From assembly GCA_965216255.1 (NCBI GenBank), contig OZ244148.1:4464001-4528000 (forward strand): DNA of 64,000 nt. The letters are read 5' to 3'. Below, piece after piece: positions 27,701 to 37,517 of this stretch (its first letter is position 1; each line of letters opens with the position of its first letter). The notes beneath the pieces are model-generated. The model did no database searches, was not told where the DNA came from, and worked only from the letters and a program-made list of their open reading frames with translations. The stretch is from G965216255 sp965216255 (GTDB lineage: Bacteria; Bacteroidota; Rhodothermia; Rhodothermales; Bin80). A program made the translations under genes and the position numbers.

Positions 27701-28169
27701 CTGCCAAGCGCCGAGTGTGCCGGATCCGGCAAGCCCACCTGCTCTCCGCCTTCCAGCCGTCCTGTACCCATCGGCACACCTGTAGCTGCCGCTGACCTGT
27801 ACTTCACCGGACGCTTACGGGAGAAGAGTCCGGAGAACTTCGCGCTGATGGTGAGCCTGTCGGTGTTGGCGGTCAACGTGCACCGGCTGGGATGTCTGGT
27901 GCGCGCCCAGGAACGGGCACGAATGAGGCGTCGGCGAAAGCGCGCGGCGTAGGCCCGCTACCACCTCGCAGAAAGGTCCCAATCGCAGGCCCCAAGGGAC
28001 ACGTATGCCCTCCCGATAGGAACACAACGCCCTTCGAGCCGCAAACTGTCCGTGCGCGCACGCAAGAGACGCCAGCATGGCCGAAACACTCGAAGCGGAC
28101 CGTCAACGAACTCAAAAAACGACCGTGCCTGTGCATTCGATGCCAAAAAAAGAGAGTATTCGGTCAATC

Positions 28170-28406
28170 ACTATCTATCAGAACGCCAATAACCGGAGGC
28201 CTGCTGTCCGTAAACTGCCGGCGCCATGTAGGCTGAAAGAGCAGGCAGAGCATCACGGACTGTGCGGAAAATCGCAGGCCCTGCAGTAGCCGGCGCGTCG
28301 CACGCGGCATATGCCGCGCACTATTGCGGTACGCTACCTAGGTCAGTCCGGCAGCGATGAGGACGCACGGCAGCAGAAGCCACGGATTGAGGCCGAATGA
28401 GATCAT
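28170..28406 (-). pseudogene. VWA gene, 5' fragment
   Basis: The ATG at 28406 corresponds to that at 13310, and the first 22 codons (MISFGLNPWLLLPCVLIAAG) are kept. TAG then replaces TTC, and the gene is cut after about 78 codons by the ISNCY element. Confidence 0.8.
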
Positions 28407-28432
28407 GCCGTACCCGGCTGTTTGGGCAGCAG

Positions 28433-30160
28433 CTATTGCATGAGGAGTATCTTTCCAGACTGCGTGGCGCCGTCCGCTTCCAATGCATACACATACAGCC
28501 CCCGGGGCAGCGCCTGCGCCTCAAAGACGATTTCCTGCACCCCGCCATGCAGCGGCCCGGAAAAAGGAACGGCCACGCGGCGTCCGAGCACATCGTAGAT
28601 GCTCAGCGTGGCCCGCGAAACGTGCCGTGCAGCGTTGACCGTAAAGACGGCGGATTCCGAAAAGGGATTGGGATATGGAGCGACCAGCTCCAAGACTTCG
28701 GGAAGCGTCGCGGTCTCCTCCGCATTCAGGGTAGTCGGCGTGACACAGACTACTCCCGGATTGGCGCACCGCTCGGCCTCCCGTATTGCCGCGTCCGCGT
28801 CCACGATGCCCCAGCCCAGCAAATTGTCCGGGCGGTCCCACTGGCTGGAGGTTGCCTTCAGGATTTCCCGCGCCTCGATGGGCCTGATGTCCGGATTCAC
28901 CTGTACCATTTGGCAGACAATGCCTGCCACCATCGGGCTGGAAAACGACGCGCCGCGGCCGCTGGCGTACCCGCCGTTTCCGGAGGCGTGGTGCACGCGG
29001 GTACCCTGGGCGGCTACTTCGGGCTTGATCCGGCCATCGGCGGTAGGTCCAAAACCGCTGAAGGATGCCTTGGTGCGGTCTGGATGCACGGCGCCGACAG
29101 AGATTACCGAATCCGCATCGGCGGGCGTAGTAATATACATCCACGGACTGGTGCCAGAGTTGCCGGCACTGGTCACAAAAATGACACCCATGGCGGCGGC
29201 CACATCCACGGCAATGGTCGTTATACCGGTATTCCCGTCCAGATCATCTATTGTATAGTCGCCCTCGCCTGCGTCAAAGTCGTTGGTATAGCCCAGTGAT
29301 GAGTTTGCGACATCCACGCCTTCTGCCTCCATCCACTCCAGAGCTGCCACGAAATTATCTTCTTCAGAATGTCGCTCATGGGGGGCAAACTCCGTTGTCG
29401 CCGCAAACACGGTTGCCCCGTAGGCCGGACCTATCAACTGGCCCTCTTCGAAGCCGGCCGCTACCGATGCAACACTGATGCCGTGCCGATCGCTCTGATT
29501 TGATCCAGCAAACTGCTGATCTCCGGCGGTAAAGTCCCGCGCTGTAATGCGCCCGGAATCGGCAATATGCCGTAATGCACGGTGGTCGAACGGGTTGCCT
29601 GCAGAAATATCGAACCTTGTATCAAGAAAACCGAGCACAACGCCATCTCCGTTGATTCCGCGCTCCAGCGCCGGAATGGCGTTTACGAGTTCCAGTTGCC
29701 CCTGGGATGGACCGTAGTCCAGCCGGTAGCGCCGCGGCTTCGGCGCCGCGAGCGCATACACTAGCGGCACGCCCGGCGCCTCGGCGACTGTGAGTTTTGC
29801 TACGTTCCGAATACGTTGCACGAAGGGGAGCGCGGAGGCGGCAGCCCGTTTTTCGGTGTCAAGCCAGGTCGATACAGCATTGAGCCAGCGGCTCTCGAAA
29901 ACGGGCTCAATGCCCATTCCCCGCAATTCTGCAAGATACGCCGGCGAAACCGGTGCATCTGTTAGAGCGGGCACGCCGCTTCCGCGGCGAATTCGGCGGT
30001 CTCGGGCGCGCTCGGATACGTAGCCGGCTTCCACTACGGTAGCCTTTCCTGCCGCATCCAGCTTGTCTGTGAAGAATACCCAGCTCTTGGTTAGCTCTTG
30101 TGCTTGGACGAAGGGCGCACCCATGAGCAGTGACAGTATGCAGCAGGAGTTCTTGATCAA
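28433..30160 (-). CDS. S8 family serine protease with T9SS sorting domain, copy 2
   Basis: 575 aa, paralogue of 13337-15064 with the same catalytic residues (DTR, RHG, SAGNSG, GASFSSPMVAG) and the same T9SS tail. Differences cluster around the active-site region: DRHGIS replaces NWHGIS, and GRGASFSSP replaces GSGTSFSSP, so Thr before the catalytic Ser becomes Ala. A substrate-side loop also changes (YTNDFDAGEGDYT for YTNTFDADEVDYT). This pattern could mean changed specificity, or early relaxation. It lies 39 bp downstream of cdd copy 2. Confidence 0.9.
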   Translation of the reverse strand: MIKNSCCILSLLMGAPFVQAQELTKSWVFFTDKLDAAGKATVVEAGYVSERARDRRIRRGSGVPALTDAPVSPAYLAELRGMGIEPVFESRWLNAVSTWLDTEKRAAASALPFVQRIRNVAKLTVAEAPGVPLVYALAAPKPRRYRLDYGPSQGQLELVNAIPALERGINGDGVVLGFLDTRFDISAGNPFDHRALRHIADSGRITARDFTAGDQQFAGSNQSDRHGISVASVAAGFEEGQLIGPAYGATVFAATTEFAPHERHSEEDNFVAALEWMEAEGVDVANSSLGYTNDFDAGEGDYTIDDLDGNTGITTIAVDVAAAMGVIFVTSAGNSGTSPWMYITTPADADSVISVGAVHPDRTKASFSGFGPTADGRIKPEVAAQGTRVHHASGNGGYASGRGASFSSPMVAGIVCQMVQVNPDIRPIEAREILKATSSQWDRPDNLLGWGIVDADAAIREAERCANPGVVCVTPTTLNAEETATLPEVLELVAPYPNPFSESAVFTVNAARHVSRATLSIYDVLGRRVAVPFSGPLHGGVQEIVFEAQALPRGLYVYALEADGATQSGKILLMQ

Positions 30161-30199
30161 GTGGGACCTCGCTAGTGAATGGTGAGTGTGAAGCCGCCC

Positions 30200-30952
30200 T
30201 TATCCGTCCGGATGCCAGCCAAACGCTCGGGGCAGCAGCCTTTTGGGTGAAGAGCGCCAAGGTGGACCACTGCTGCGATCCATCCAGATAGTGGCGTGCG
30301 GGGCCAATTCTACCAGGAGTTGGCGGCACGCACCGCACGGAGAGCTAGTGTCTGCGTGTATACACGCAATGAAAATTTCCGCAAGCTCGGGCCGCCCCCA
30401 ACTGCGTTGGATGGCAAGAAGGCTGCGCTCTGCGCATAGCATCCGCTGCCAGTCCTCGTGCTCCACGTTTACTCCGGTGACCAGCATTCCTTCATTTGTT
30501 CTGCCCGCACAGCCCACAGCAAAGCCGGGTACCGGCGTGTACGCACGTTTGGCCGCGAGCCGCGCCGCCATCATTCCTTCCTTCACGGTAGACGATGCCA
30601 GATGAGTAGGCAGATGGGCCCGTGTAGGCGGCAGTTTCTCAGTTACCAAATAGACATTTAAAATAACACGTTGAAGGCTTGGGAAAGGTCCCCCTTTGAT
30701 AAAATTGTTTTCCGTAGCGTCTGCGTCACAACTGAGAACGGCAGCCACGACATCCCGTTTACCCGCTGCGATGGCCGCCTGGAGAGCGGTGATAGCGAGC
30801 GGGAGCACTGCGCTCTCTATGCGGCAGCCTGGTACCCAATGACCATCAGAAAGTAGTAGAACGGCGCCCTTGGGCCTGTTCGAAAACGGCACGCGGGACC
30901 GCGCCGCTGCCTTCCTTGCCCTTGCTGTGAGATCCTTAAGCGATGATTCCAT
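30200..30952 (-). CDS. cdd: two-domain cytidine deaminase-like protein, copy 2
   Basis: 250 aa from ATG 30952. It keeps the C-terminal zinc site (MLCAERSLLA, SSPCGACRQ) and the degenerate N-terminal domain. It is four residues shorter than copy 1 in the AIAAAIAAGRRD stretch, a slippage-type change. Other substitutions cluster in the linker between the domains (LPPTRAHLPTHLASSTVK). Both copies look functional. Confidence 0.8.
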   Translation of the reverse strand: MESSLKDLTARARKAAARSRVPFSNRPKGAVLLLSDGHWVPGCRIESAVLPLAITALQAAIAAGKRDVVAAVLSCDADATENNFIKGGPFPSLQRVILNVYLVTEKLPPTRAHLPTHLASSTVKEGMMAARLAAKRAYTPVPGFAVGCAGRTNEGMLVTGVNVEHEDWQRMLCAERSLLAIQRSWGRPELAEIFIACIHADTSSPCGACRQLLVELAPHATIWMDRSSGPPWRSSPKRLLPRAFGWHPDG

Positions 30953-31525
30953 CGCGGGATCGAATTAATACGGTCCGGTACGCTCTTGGCCGGTCCAACA
31001 TTTGCCCTGTCTCTGACCGGGCGCCCGGCGGGCAGGCAAGTGCAGTGGGTGTATAATTCTTACTCCGGGAGGACGTGCGGGCAGTGGTTCAGAATCAGTT
31101 AACGATGTCGGCACGGGAATTTTCGCACGTTGCTGGAAAGGGGCCGCGTCGGCATCGCTCCTTGGGCATGATTCAACTTTGTGACTATGCCAGTACCGTG
31201 CGGAGGACACGTTGGCATCAAGTGCGCCGTTGTACATATACATTGTCTGATTGATTCAGGTGGTATGGCGGTGTCTTGAAGCCTGCTTCAGCTCGCTACA
31301 GGTGATCCGTGTCCGCAGAGGGCTCGAGCCGGCATCATCATCGCGGTGCTTTTTCCACATAGCGCCGCTCTGCTGCCATATTCGATGCGCCCCGCGCACG
31401 GTCCAAGGCGCTGCGGCCGCTGCATCAAGTACCAGGAGGCCGGTCTTGGCTTCGCCGCTGGTGGAAGTGTTCCTTCCGTGGACTTCGCCATCGATGTAAC
31501 CAGGATCTCACATCCCGGGTACATC

Positions 31526-33072
31526 GTGCGCCGTGATAAGGCGCTTCTTCCTTGTGGGTGCGAATCCCACGCAACAGCTGTCGTTTCAGTTGGTAGCGAC
31601 CAAGGCGGTTTATGGAGGTAACAACATGGTGCGCCAGGCTAACTGGCCAAGTACAGGAGGTGTAAGTCCTCTGTGGTAAAGGATATAACCAATCCATATC
31701 TCTCCCCAAGCCGTGCGGTCGTTCTCGTGAGGGAACGGGCGAAGCGTCGGCAGGGGTGCATATGGGCGGAGCTAATGAGCGCCGAAAGGACCATTGTTCG
31801 GAGTGCCGAAGTCCTCATGTTGGCTGAAGGCAATACTGATTGGACCGCTATGGTGAGGTTCAAGAGGGCTCCGCGGCGTCCAAGAACTCAGGCACGTATG
31901 TACGTACAAGGTTGGGACCTGGGAGGCCTCCTCGCTGCCCAGCGCTTAGGGCGGGGCCGTCAAAGCCAAGGCATTGCCGAGCGGAGGATGAACGGCGAGG
32001 AGGAGTCAGATGCGATGATAGTAGCGATGAAGCCGGCGAACAAAGCGCGGAGGACCGCGCGGCGGAGTTGGTGGAGCGAAGCGTCGCACCCGAGGGGAAA
32101 TCGGACAACCCAACACACGCCGGACGCAGAGCCGGACTTCGTGTGTCACATGGGATGGTTCGGTTACGGCTATGGGTTGGTTAGCCGGCCCATTAACGTC
32201 ATGCGCGGCGGCGCGACCTGAGGGAGGAGCCGGATGCCTTAACGGGCACGTCCGGATCTGTGCGGGGGCCCCGGGGAAACCCGGGGCCTACCGCGATGAC
32301 TGAAGCACTTTGGCAAAAGGATCGCTTAGGCGATTTAGCGAGCATGCAGGCCGGAACGCGCAGTGAATGCCGAGCAGGCCTCGAAAAGGGCAATGCGGAA
32401 GCCGACCCTCCGGTGTCATGGGGAAGGCCGCTGGTAGACCGGGAAGAGAACGACACGTGCACCGGTCTATTTCCGCCGGGGTACTGGCACTGGCATGCAT
32501 GCAAGATGGAAGGAGTTGCAACACGGGAAGCCCTGACGGTGGTGTAGCACACACCAACCGGAAGCCCGCAAGGGTCAGGCCGGGCCGAGAGGGTGGCGGA
32601 GTGGCCCGTAGTACCGTAGAGACGGGGTAATGCCCGTGGAGGAAAGGGGCCGCAGGTGCGGAGCGATGTTCGTAGAGGGAAAGGCCACGGCATTGGCAGA
32701 GACCTACTAAACCGGTAAATGGTCGGAGACCTCGGCGGCATCACATGCGAAAGTGAAGGAGCCATGTGGCATGCTAGGCACGCCACGGGGTGTTATCAGG
32801 GCGTAAACAGGCCTGATGATCAACGGACTCAAGTCATGGAGTGGAAACAGGGACCGTGCAAGTCTTTGAACAGGAGAAGCTCCATGGGGCGACGCCGTTG
32901 TCCGAGTGCGAGTTGCATGATCCGCCTGGAGAGCCGGGTGCGGTAGTGCCGCACGCCCGGTTCGGTGAGCGGCGGGAGGAAACACGGTTAGGGAAGCCGG
33001 ACTGCGGCCCGGAGCGAAAGCGACGGACAAGCCACCGGATCCTACGGCAGGTGCGCCTCCCGCCGACTCTAC
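31526..33072 (+). ncRNA. group II intron, family A copy 2 (no ORF, host of intron B2)
   Basis: Starts GTGCGCCGTGATAAGGCGC and ends CCGCCGACTCTAC, like A1. Domain V is GAGCCGGGTGCGGTAGTGCC with GCACGCCCGGTTC at about 32931-32963. It lacks nearly the whole maturase gene; only a stretch matching its N-terminal coding part remains near 32720-32790. Intron B2 is inserted at 31629. Without B2 the intron is 884 nt. The flanks CATC / GATGTGCTGC are contiguous in the uninterrupted copy 1 of the duplication (about 16441), which fixes the boundaries. Confidence 0.88.
31629..32291 (+). ncRNA. group II intron, family B copy 2, nested in A2
   Basis: Same 663-nt intron as 17682-18344, from GTGCGCCAGGC to GGGGCCTAC. 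It sits in domain I-type sequence of A2 after GGTAACAACATG, where A1 is uninterrupted (24367-24389). The sites used by B1 and B2 are alike (AC[G/A]TG before, CG after). No coding capacity. Confidence 0.8.
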
Positions 33073-33173
33073 GATGTGCTGCGCGTCCGGCCGTAACCAG
33101 GATTATGCTCACCGCCAAGGTGCCTGCCTTGCTGGATGCCATCAATTTCACATAACAAGCCCTCGTACCAAGG

Positions 33174-33892
33174 TCAACCTGTAATGAGTGTAGCCCTTCC
33201 GCTGCGACAGAAACAAGGCAATAGCAAGGATCCAACGCGCATGGACGCAATATTCTGGATAGCGGTTGGCAATAGACATGTGCGGGTTGCCCACCCGAAG
33301 GCCTACAGGCCAGAACCGTTTCAATCCGTCCGATGCAGGTTTGACGGCAACCCCACTTCCCAGATACCGCGGGCCGCGCTCACTAGCAGGAGGTTGCACT
33401 CTTGCACGCAGGTCATGCCCGGCGGCGCCCCGTAGTTGCAGGGACAGAAGTCGCGATGATTAAGTGGACCGTTTGAGGTGGCTCCCACTGGCCTGTTGCG
33501 TGTGTTATGCATCGGCTAGGGTATCATTCGAGGCAATGCCATGATTTGCGATCGTGGATACCGCAGGCCGCGGCAGCTTGCGCACGAGACCATGCCGATT
33601 GTTTGCAGAGCGATGTAACCGGTGCTTGCTCGGGCCATGATCAGGAATCCGCCTGGAATATGTTTGTCCTCGTAGGGGAGAGCCGCCCACGAACGCCTGC
33701 AAGTGCCTCGAACGGAAGTCTTTCCCTGCCGCTTGCCTTGCTCGTCCCGACCCACGCGAGGTCAAGTCCGCTATCTTCGTGGTTGAGAGCAGCCTCCGAC
33801 TATTTTCGCTAGGGACGGTGCAATGAATCGTCTCCCCCGTCAGATAACCGCGTATGGTCTACTTCCGATTGATAGACTACCACTATGGTAAA
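33174..33892. other. gap without a recognised gene
   Basis: About 700 bp between the duplication and the dead S8 gene. Small open frames exist on both strands but none resembles a known protein, and no hairpin terminator or repeat is seen. Confidence 0.4.
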
Positions 33893-36552
33893 ATGAGCAT
33901 GGGGCTACCTGAAGTGGCGAAACAGAAGAATATCCTGCAGGCGATACTCTTGGGCAGTACCCTTTTGCTGCCAACCGGGTTAGCGGGGCAGGCAATTGAA
34001 CTTCCGGAGGTCGTGCCTGGGCAAATATGGGTTCATTTCGTAGCGGGTGCTACCCTACATCCTGGAGGTGGCAAGACCGGGTTTGCAGGTTTTGACCGCA
34101 GAATTGGGTACGGTTTCCGTGGGAAAGGCTTTTCCGTCCTTGGACGTGCTTGCTCTGCATCGAAACTTGGCCGAAAGTACTAGAAGGCTACGTAACGTAT
34201 ATCGCGTGCTCTACGACGCACGCATCGATCCCGGGCGAGTGGCCGAAGCGCTTGGGCAAGATCCGAATGTGCTAATCGCAGAGCCACGATATGTTAGGCG
34301 GCCATTGTGGAGCGCCCCGCAACCCGTTCCCACCATGGATACGTCCAATGATCCTCTATTTGCCAATTTATGGCAATCATATACGATAGTAGCCATAGCT
34401 ACTGCCGATACGATTCCGTGTCGTAGCCGTGCCTGACAACCTCCGAAGAAGCTGCCAGAGGCACAATGTTAACGGCTTGCGCCGCCTCCGACCGACACAC
34501 AGGGCCTGCCGCCCAGCTGAAAAGGCTTAACCCTTTCAGACGGATGTTCCTTGCCGCATTAATGTCGCGCTCCAGCACAAGGCCGCAATAGCCGCACTCG
34601 TAAGTGCGAACACCAAGACCTATGACAGTAGCGGGCATGCCGCCACATCCACTACACTGCTGCGTCGTGTAATGCGGTTTGACTTTGACCAATTCGCCTC
34701 CAGTGCTCTTAGCCTTGTAGGTGAGTTGTTGTATGACCATGACAAGGCATTGCGTGCGCATGCTTCGATTCAGTCCGCGCTTGCGTGCGCCGCCCTTGGC
34801 TGTCATGCCCTGCAATTTAAGTTCTCAACGACTATGTAGTCCGAATGACGTTGTACAATGTCGGAAGTCTTCGTGTGTAGAGCATTCCTTCTAGCCACGG
34901 ACATACGCCGGGACTCTCGTGCTAGTGCCTCCTTGCCCTGGACTTGCTCTGCCTCTTGGCGCGGCTGACGGCTTTCTGTAGACGCCTTCGCTTGCGGTCG
35001 CTAAGGCGTATGGGAGCGTATTGAGTGCCGTTGGATAGGGAGCAGTTGGCCTTTACCCCTACGTCGATGCCTATGGCATCACGATCATCATGCATGACGG
35101 CAACTACAGGATGGCTTCTTAAAGGATATAATGCTGCCCGGCGATCCAGCCATCTGGCAGACTACATTTGGACCCTAGGCGTTAAAGGCACGCGGGCGGG
35201 CTCCGATATTAACTATTACAATTACGGACGGCCCGTTAACGTGTTTGCTCCGGGACGGGACGTATGGACAACGCGGCCCCACGGGGGCTATGGAACCGTG
35301 GGCGGTACGTCCTCTGCTGTGCCCCTGGTCGCCGGCATTGCCGCACTCGTGAAGGTTGCTCGGCCCCACCCGCGCATCAGCTTAGGGAGCAAATCCGCCT
35401 TGCAGCAGACAACATTGATCCGGCGAACGATGCGGCCCTTGCTCTCCTGGGCTCGGGACGCGTGCATGCGTTGCGCGCTGTCTCCGAGACCGGGTTCCCA
35501 GCTATCCGGATGAACGACGCGGCCTGGCAGGATGAAAATGGCGACAGGGTCTTGGTCAGCGGTGAATCCGTAGATCTGCAGGCCAGTTTTCGTAATTATC
35601 TGGCAGACGCAGAGGCATTCACCCTTTCCTAGGAGAGCAATATCGGCCACATCCAGTTCAGGTCTCAATCGGTCACTGTGGGGCGCTTGGCCACCGACGC
35701 CGAATTTAGCGGCAAGTTCTCGTTTACATTACCGTGGAAAGCATCGTATCGATATCGTTGCTGCCGGAGCCACGGATAACGCGTGTCCCCTGGCCAGTGA
35801 TACCATTCAGGTAGTGCCTGGCACAAGTTTCAACGTGATCGCGAATGGCAGTGGCTCCAACGTGGCCATCACCACGGTAGAGCGCGTACAGCCGCGGAGG
35901 ACGAGCGCCACGGGGATGCGGTTCTATCTCATGCACGGTGCCCGCGATCTTGGCCCGGAAGTTGTGAAGCTGATTGATCCCGCATGTGACGAAAGTGCGA
36001 TACGGCTATTGAATTACGATGCCGCATACGGGGAAGTAGGCTCGTTTGTGGAGGTGGATCCGGGATCGAATACCATTGAACTCACGTCCGTGTTGGACGA
36101 TAGACCGATTGGGCAATCCGAATTTGATCTGGTTAATCCAACATTTGCCCTGTTCCTATCTGGAGTTGGGCACTCCGTGCAATCGGGTCTAACGATCATG
36201 GGTGTAAGAGCGGATGGCTCGATGTCTTCTCCGAGGGGATTTACCCATACGAGGGCAGTCCAGAGCATTGCCGTCTGAGTTTGTTCTGCGGGGCAAGTAC
36301 CCCAATCCGTTTAATCCGGCGACGCGCATCGTATTCGATCTGCCGTGGGAAGCGAAGGATTCGGTTCAGGTAATTGACTTGCACGGCAGGGAAGTAGTGA
36401 CGCTATCGTCCGGGCGCATGGAAGCCGGCGCAAACCGCGTCATTTCGCTTGGCTTGGGTGCTTTGGCGTAAGGCGTTTATCTATACAGGGTTCGCGCAGC
36501 CTCTTTCTTGGGAGTAAAGAGGCAGATGGGATCGATGACCGTCGTAGAATGA
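33893..36552 (+). pseudogene. S8 protease with T9SS domain, decayed
   Basis: Starts with a signal-peptide-like stretch (KNILQAILLGSTLLLPTGLA) and the prodomain VVPGQIWVHFVAGATLHPGG. It shifts frame near 34090 to ALGQDPNVLIAEPRYVRRPL, then is interrupted by a TnpB remnant (about 34390-35113) in place of most of the catalytic domain. It resumes with NYYNYGRPVNVFAPGRDVWT and VGGTSSAVPLVAGIAALVK, and passes through further frameshifts to FVLRGKYPNPFNPATRIVFD and a T9SS end at TGA 36552. It is a clear paralogue of the intact gene at 37518-41135 on the other strand (compare PNVLIAEPRYV with ADVVFAEPRFV). Confidence 0.85.
34399..35113 (-). pseudogene. tnpB: TnpB (IS200/IS605 or IS607 type) remnant
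   Basis: The minus strand from 35113 reads AIGIDVGVKANCSLSNGTQY (RuvC-I with catalytic Asp) and RKRRRLQKAVSRAKRQSKSR, then stops. After frame changes, 34815-34399 encodes the zinc finger and RuvC-III part (QQCSGCGGMPATVIG, YECGYCGLVLERDINAARNI). The N-terminal part and the TnpA gene are absent. TnpB proteins are RNA-guided nucleases; this one is dead. It lies inside the decayed S8 gene. Confidence 0.8.
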
Positions 36553-36925
36553 CGAATCGGGTTTCAGGGCGGGCGATGCGTGGCCCGGCACTGGGTGGCC
36601 CACGCGCCAGAATTCCAGCTTCGGTCCATGCTCGAAAACCATGCTACCCATATTACGAGGTTCCTGACAACGCACTGCGCCCGCGACGGCGTAGGAAGTG
36701 CCATTTCTTGTTGCGGCAGTGCCGTGATTCTTGAAACAGCTTTGCCTCTGGGGGCTATCTGGTTGCCGCAGAACAGCGCCTGGGGCCTCACCGAATACGG
36801 GAGCCAGTCTTGCGCCGCAATCTCCTGCGCACTCCTCTAGAGATGCACTGGTACCGATTCCAAGATTCGTTCACTAACATGGGGCCCGGAACGAGCCAAA
36901 CAGCCGAGGCGTTCGCCGCATGCCT
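36553..36925. other. gap before the tRNA
   Basis: No convincing gene or repeat in about 370 bp; only short shadow-like frames. Confidence 0.4.
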
Positions 36926-37009
36926 GCCGGGATGGCGGAATAGGTAGACGCAACGGACTTAAAATCCGTTGGCCAGATGGCCGTGCGGGTTCGAGTCCCG
37001 CTCCCGGTA
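36926..37009 (+). tRNA. tRNA-Leu (anticodon UAA)
   Basis: Acceptor GCCGGGA pairs with TCCCGGT (one G-U pair), followed by discriminator A. The anticodon stem ACGGA / TCCGT holds loop CTTAAAA, anticodon TAA, reading UUA. A long variable arm (GGCCAGATGGCC) and T-arm GCGGG-TTCGAGT-CCCGC confirm a class II leucine tRNA. The 3' CCA is not encoded (ACGAA follows). Confidence 0.95.
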
Positions 37010-37517
37010 CGAAACAAGGCTCACCCTAGCTGGGAGAGCAGGGCATTCTCACAGATTCGCTCTGACAAGATATTTGCAATGAAGCTTGAGTGCGTTGCCA
37101 CTATTGTCCGCCACCTTGTTCGGTCCGCCTTGTCGAGTCTTAGTGCGGAAAATGTCCGCTTGGAAGCTGTGGCTCGTTGATTGTGGAGCATGCCGGCCTG
37201 TTGCCGAAAGCAGTACCCCACGTTCGCGTGGCCCTTCGCCGCCGATCAGGGCAGGGCCGCCCTAGCCGATATACCTCACCAGGGGGTTGAAATACCCTGG
37301 TTTGGGCAGCGACGACTTCAGAATGGCGGGTTATAGGCAGGGATTACGGCTGTGGCCAAAGGTCGTGCGTCGTTGCGGGCCGTATCTTGTACGCATGTAG
37401 GCATCGGCGAAACAGCATGATGCTGCTGGCCAAGTAGCTGGATGTCTTCCACGGCACTGAGGGCCGCATTCCTGGTGAAGCTCGTCACCCGACCAGGATT
37501 GCAGCAACCTGTGTGTA
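37010..37517. other. gap after the tRNA
   Basis: About 500 bp between the tRNA and the 3' end of the large S8 gene on the other strand. I see no gene and no strong terminator. Confidence 0.4.

Larger units (their letters stand above)
23422..27818 (+). mobile_element. IS66 element with 8-bp target duplication
   Basis: Left end GTAAGCGTGCGGTGAA (23422-) and inverted right end TTCACCGGACGCTTAC (to 27818) match the IS66 consensus. GGGAGAAG flanks both sides (23414-23421 and 27819-27826), the 8-bp duplication typical of IS66. It carries tnpA, tnpB and tnpC; tnpC is split by group II intron A1. Length 4397 bp, or 2446 bp without the intron. It has landed in the ISNCY transposase gene. Confidence 0.95.
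21439..27952 (+). pseudogene. ISNCY-type transposase, in three pieces
   Basis: Piece 1 (21439-21847) reads from MRKIVPECRALDSTPIKEIA to LLTPELVRKV with a frameshift near 21768. Piece 2 (22533-23421) continues TQLIVRTAHKVAGKKSGAAS, shifts frame near 22600, then reads VKTHVHYPTDVGLCWDAVRG through to RGGALVRE. Piece 3 (27819-27952) continues after IS66 with REKSPENFALMVSLSVLAVN and VHRLGCLVRAQERARMRRRR before TAG. These are family motifs (xETxVHYPTD, LAxNxxRLG). The intron and IS66 account for the gaps, and the two frameshifts are independent damage. Confidence 0.75.
21305..28172 (+). mobile_element. ISNCY-type element carrying an intron and an IS66
   Basis: The boundaries are inferred. AGTGGTTGTACGAAAATACT at 21305 is roughly inverted at 28153-28172 (13 of the first 16 bases), and ATCT lies outside both ends (21301-21304 and 28173-28176). 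The element holds a broken ISNCY transposase, group II intron D (21848-22532) and IS66 (23422-27818). Without these it would be about 1.8 kb. Its right end abuts the second copy of the cdd-S8 duplication and truncates the VWA gene copy there. Confidence 0.6.
31256..33142 (-). pseudogene. copy of the small gene upstream of cdd, broken by an intron
   Basis: The minus strand starts MASSKAGTLAVSIILVTAG at 33142, matching MTPSKSGTLAVSMILASAS of 16172-16543. Group II intron A2 (plus strand) lies inside it, so the intron is antisense to this frame and splicing could not repair it. Past the intron an in-frame stop (TGA in place of TGG) precedes the rest of the frame. Confidence 0.6.
28168..33170. repeat. 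segmental duplication, copy 2
   Basis: Second copy of 13072-16545, same orientation. It begins at TATCTATCAGAAC beside the ISNCY right end and fades near 33170. It is interrupted only by group II intron A2 (31526-33072). Differences are scattered substitutions and a 12-bp shorter Ala-repeat in cdd. Confidence 0.9.
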
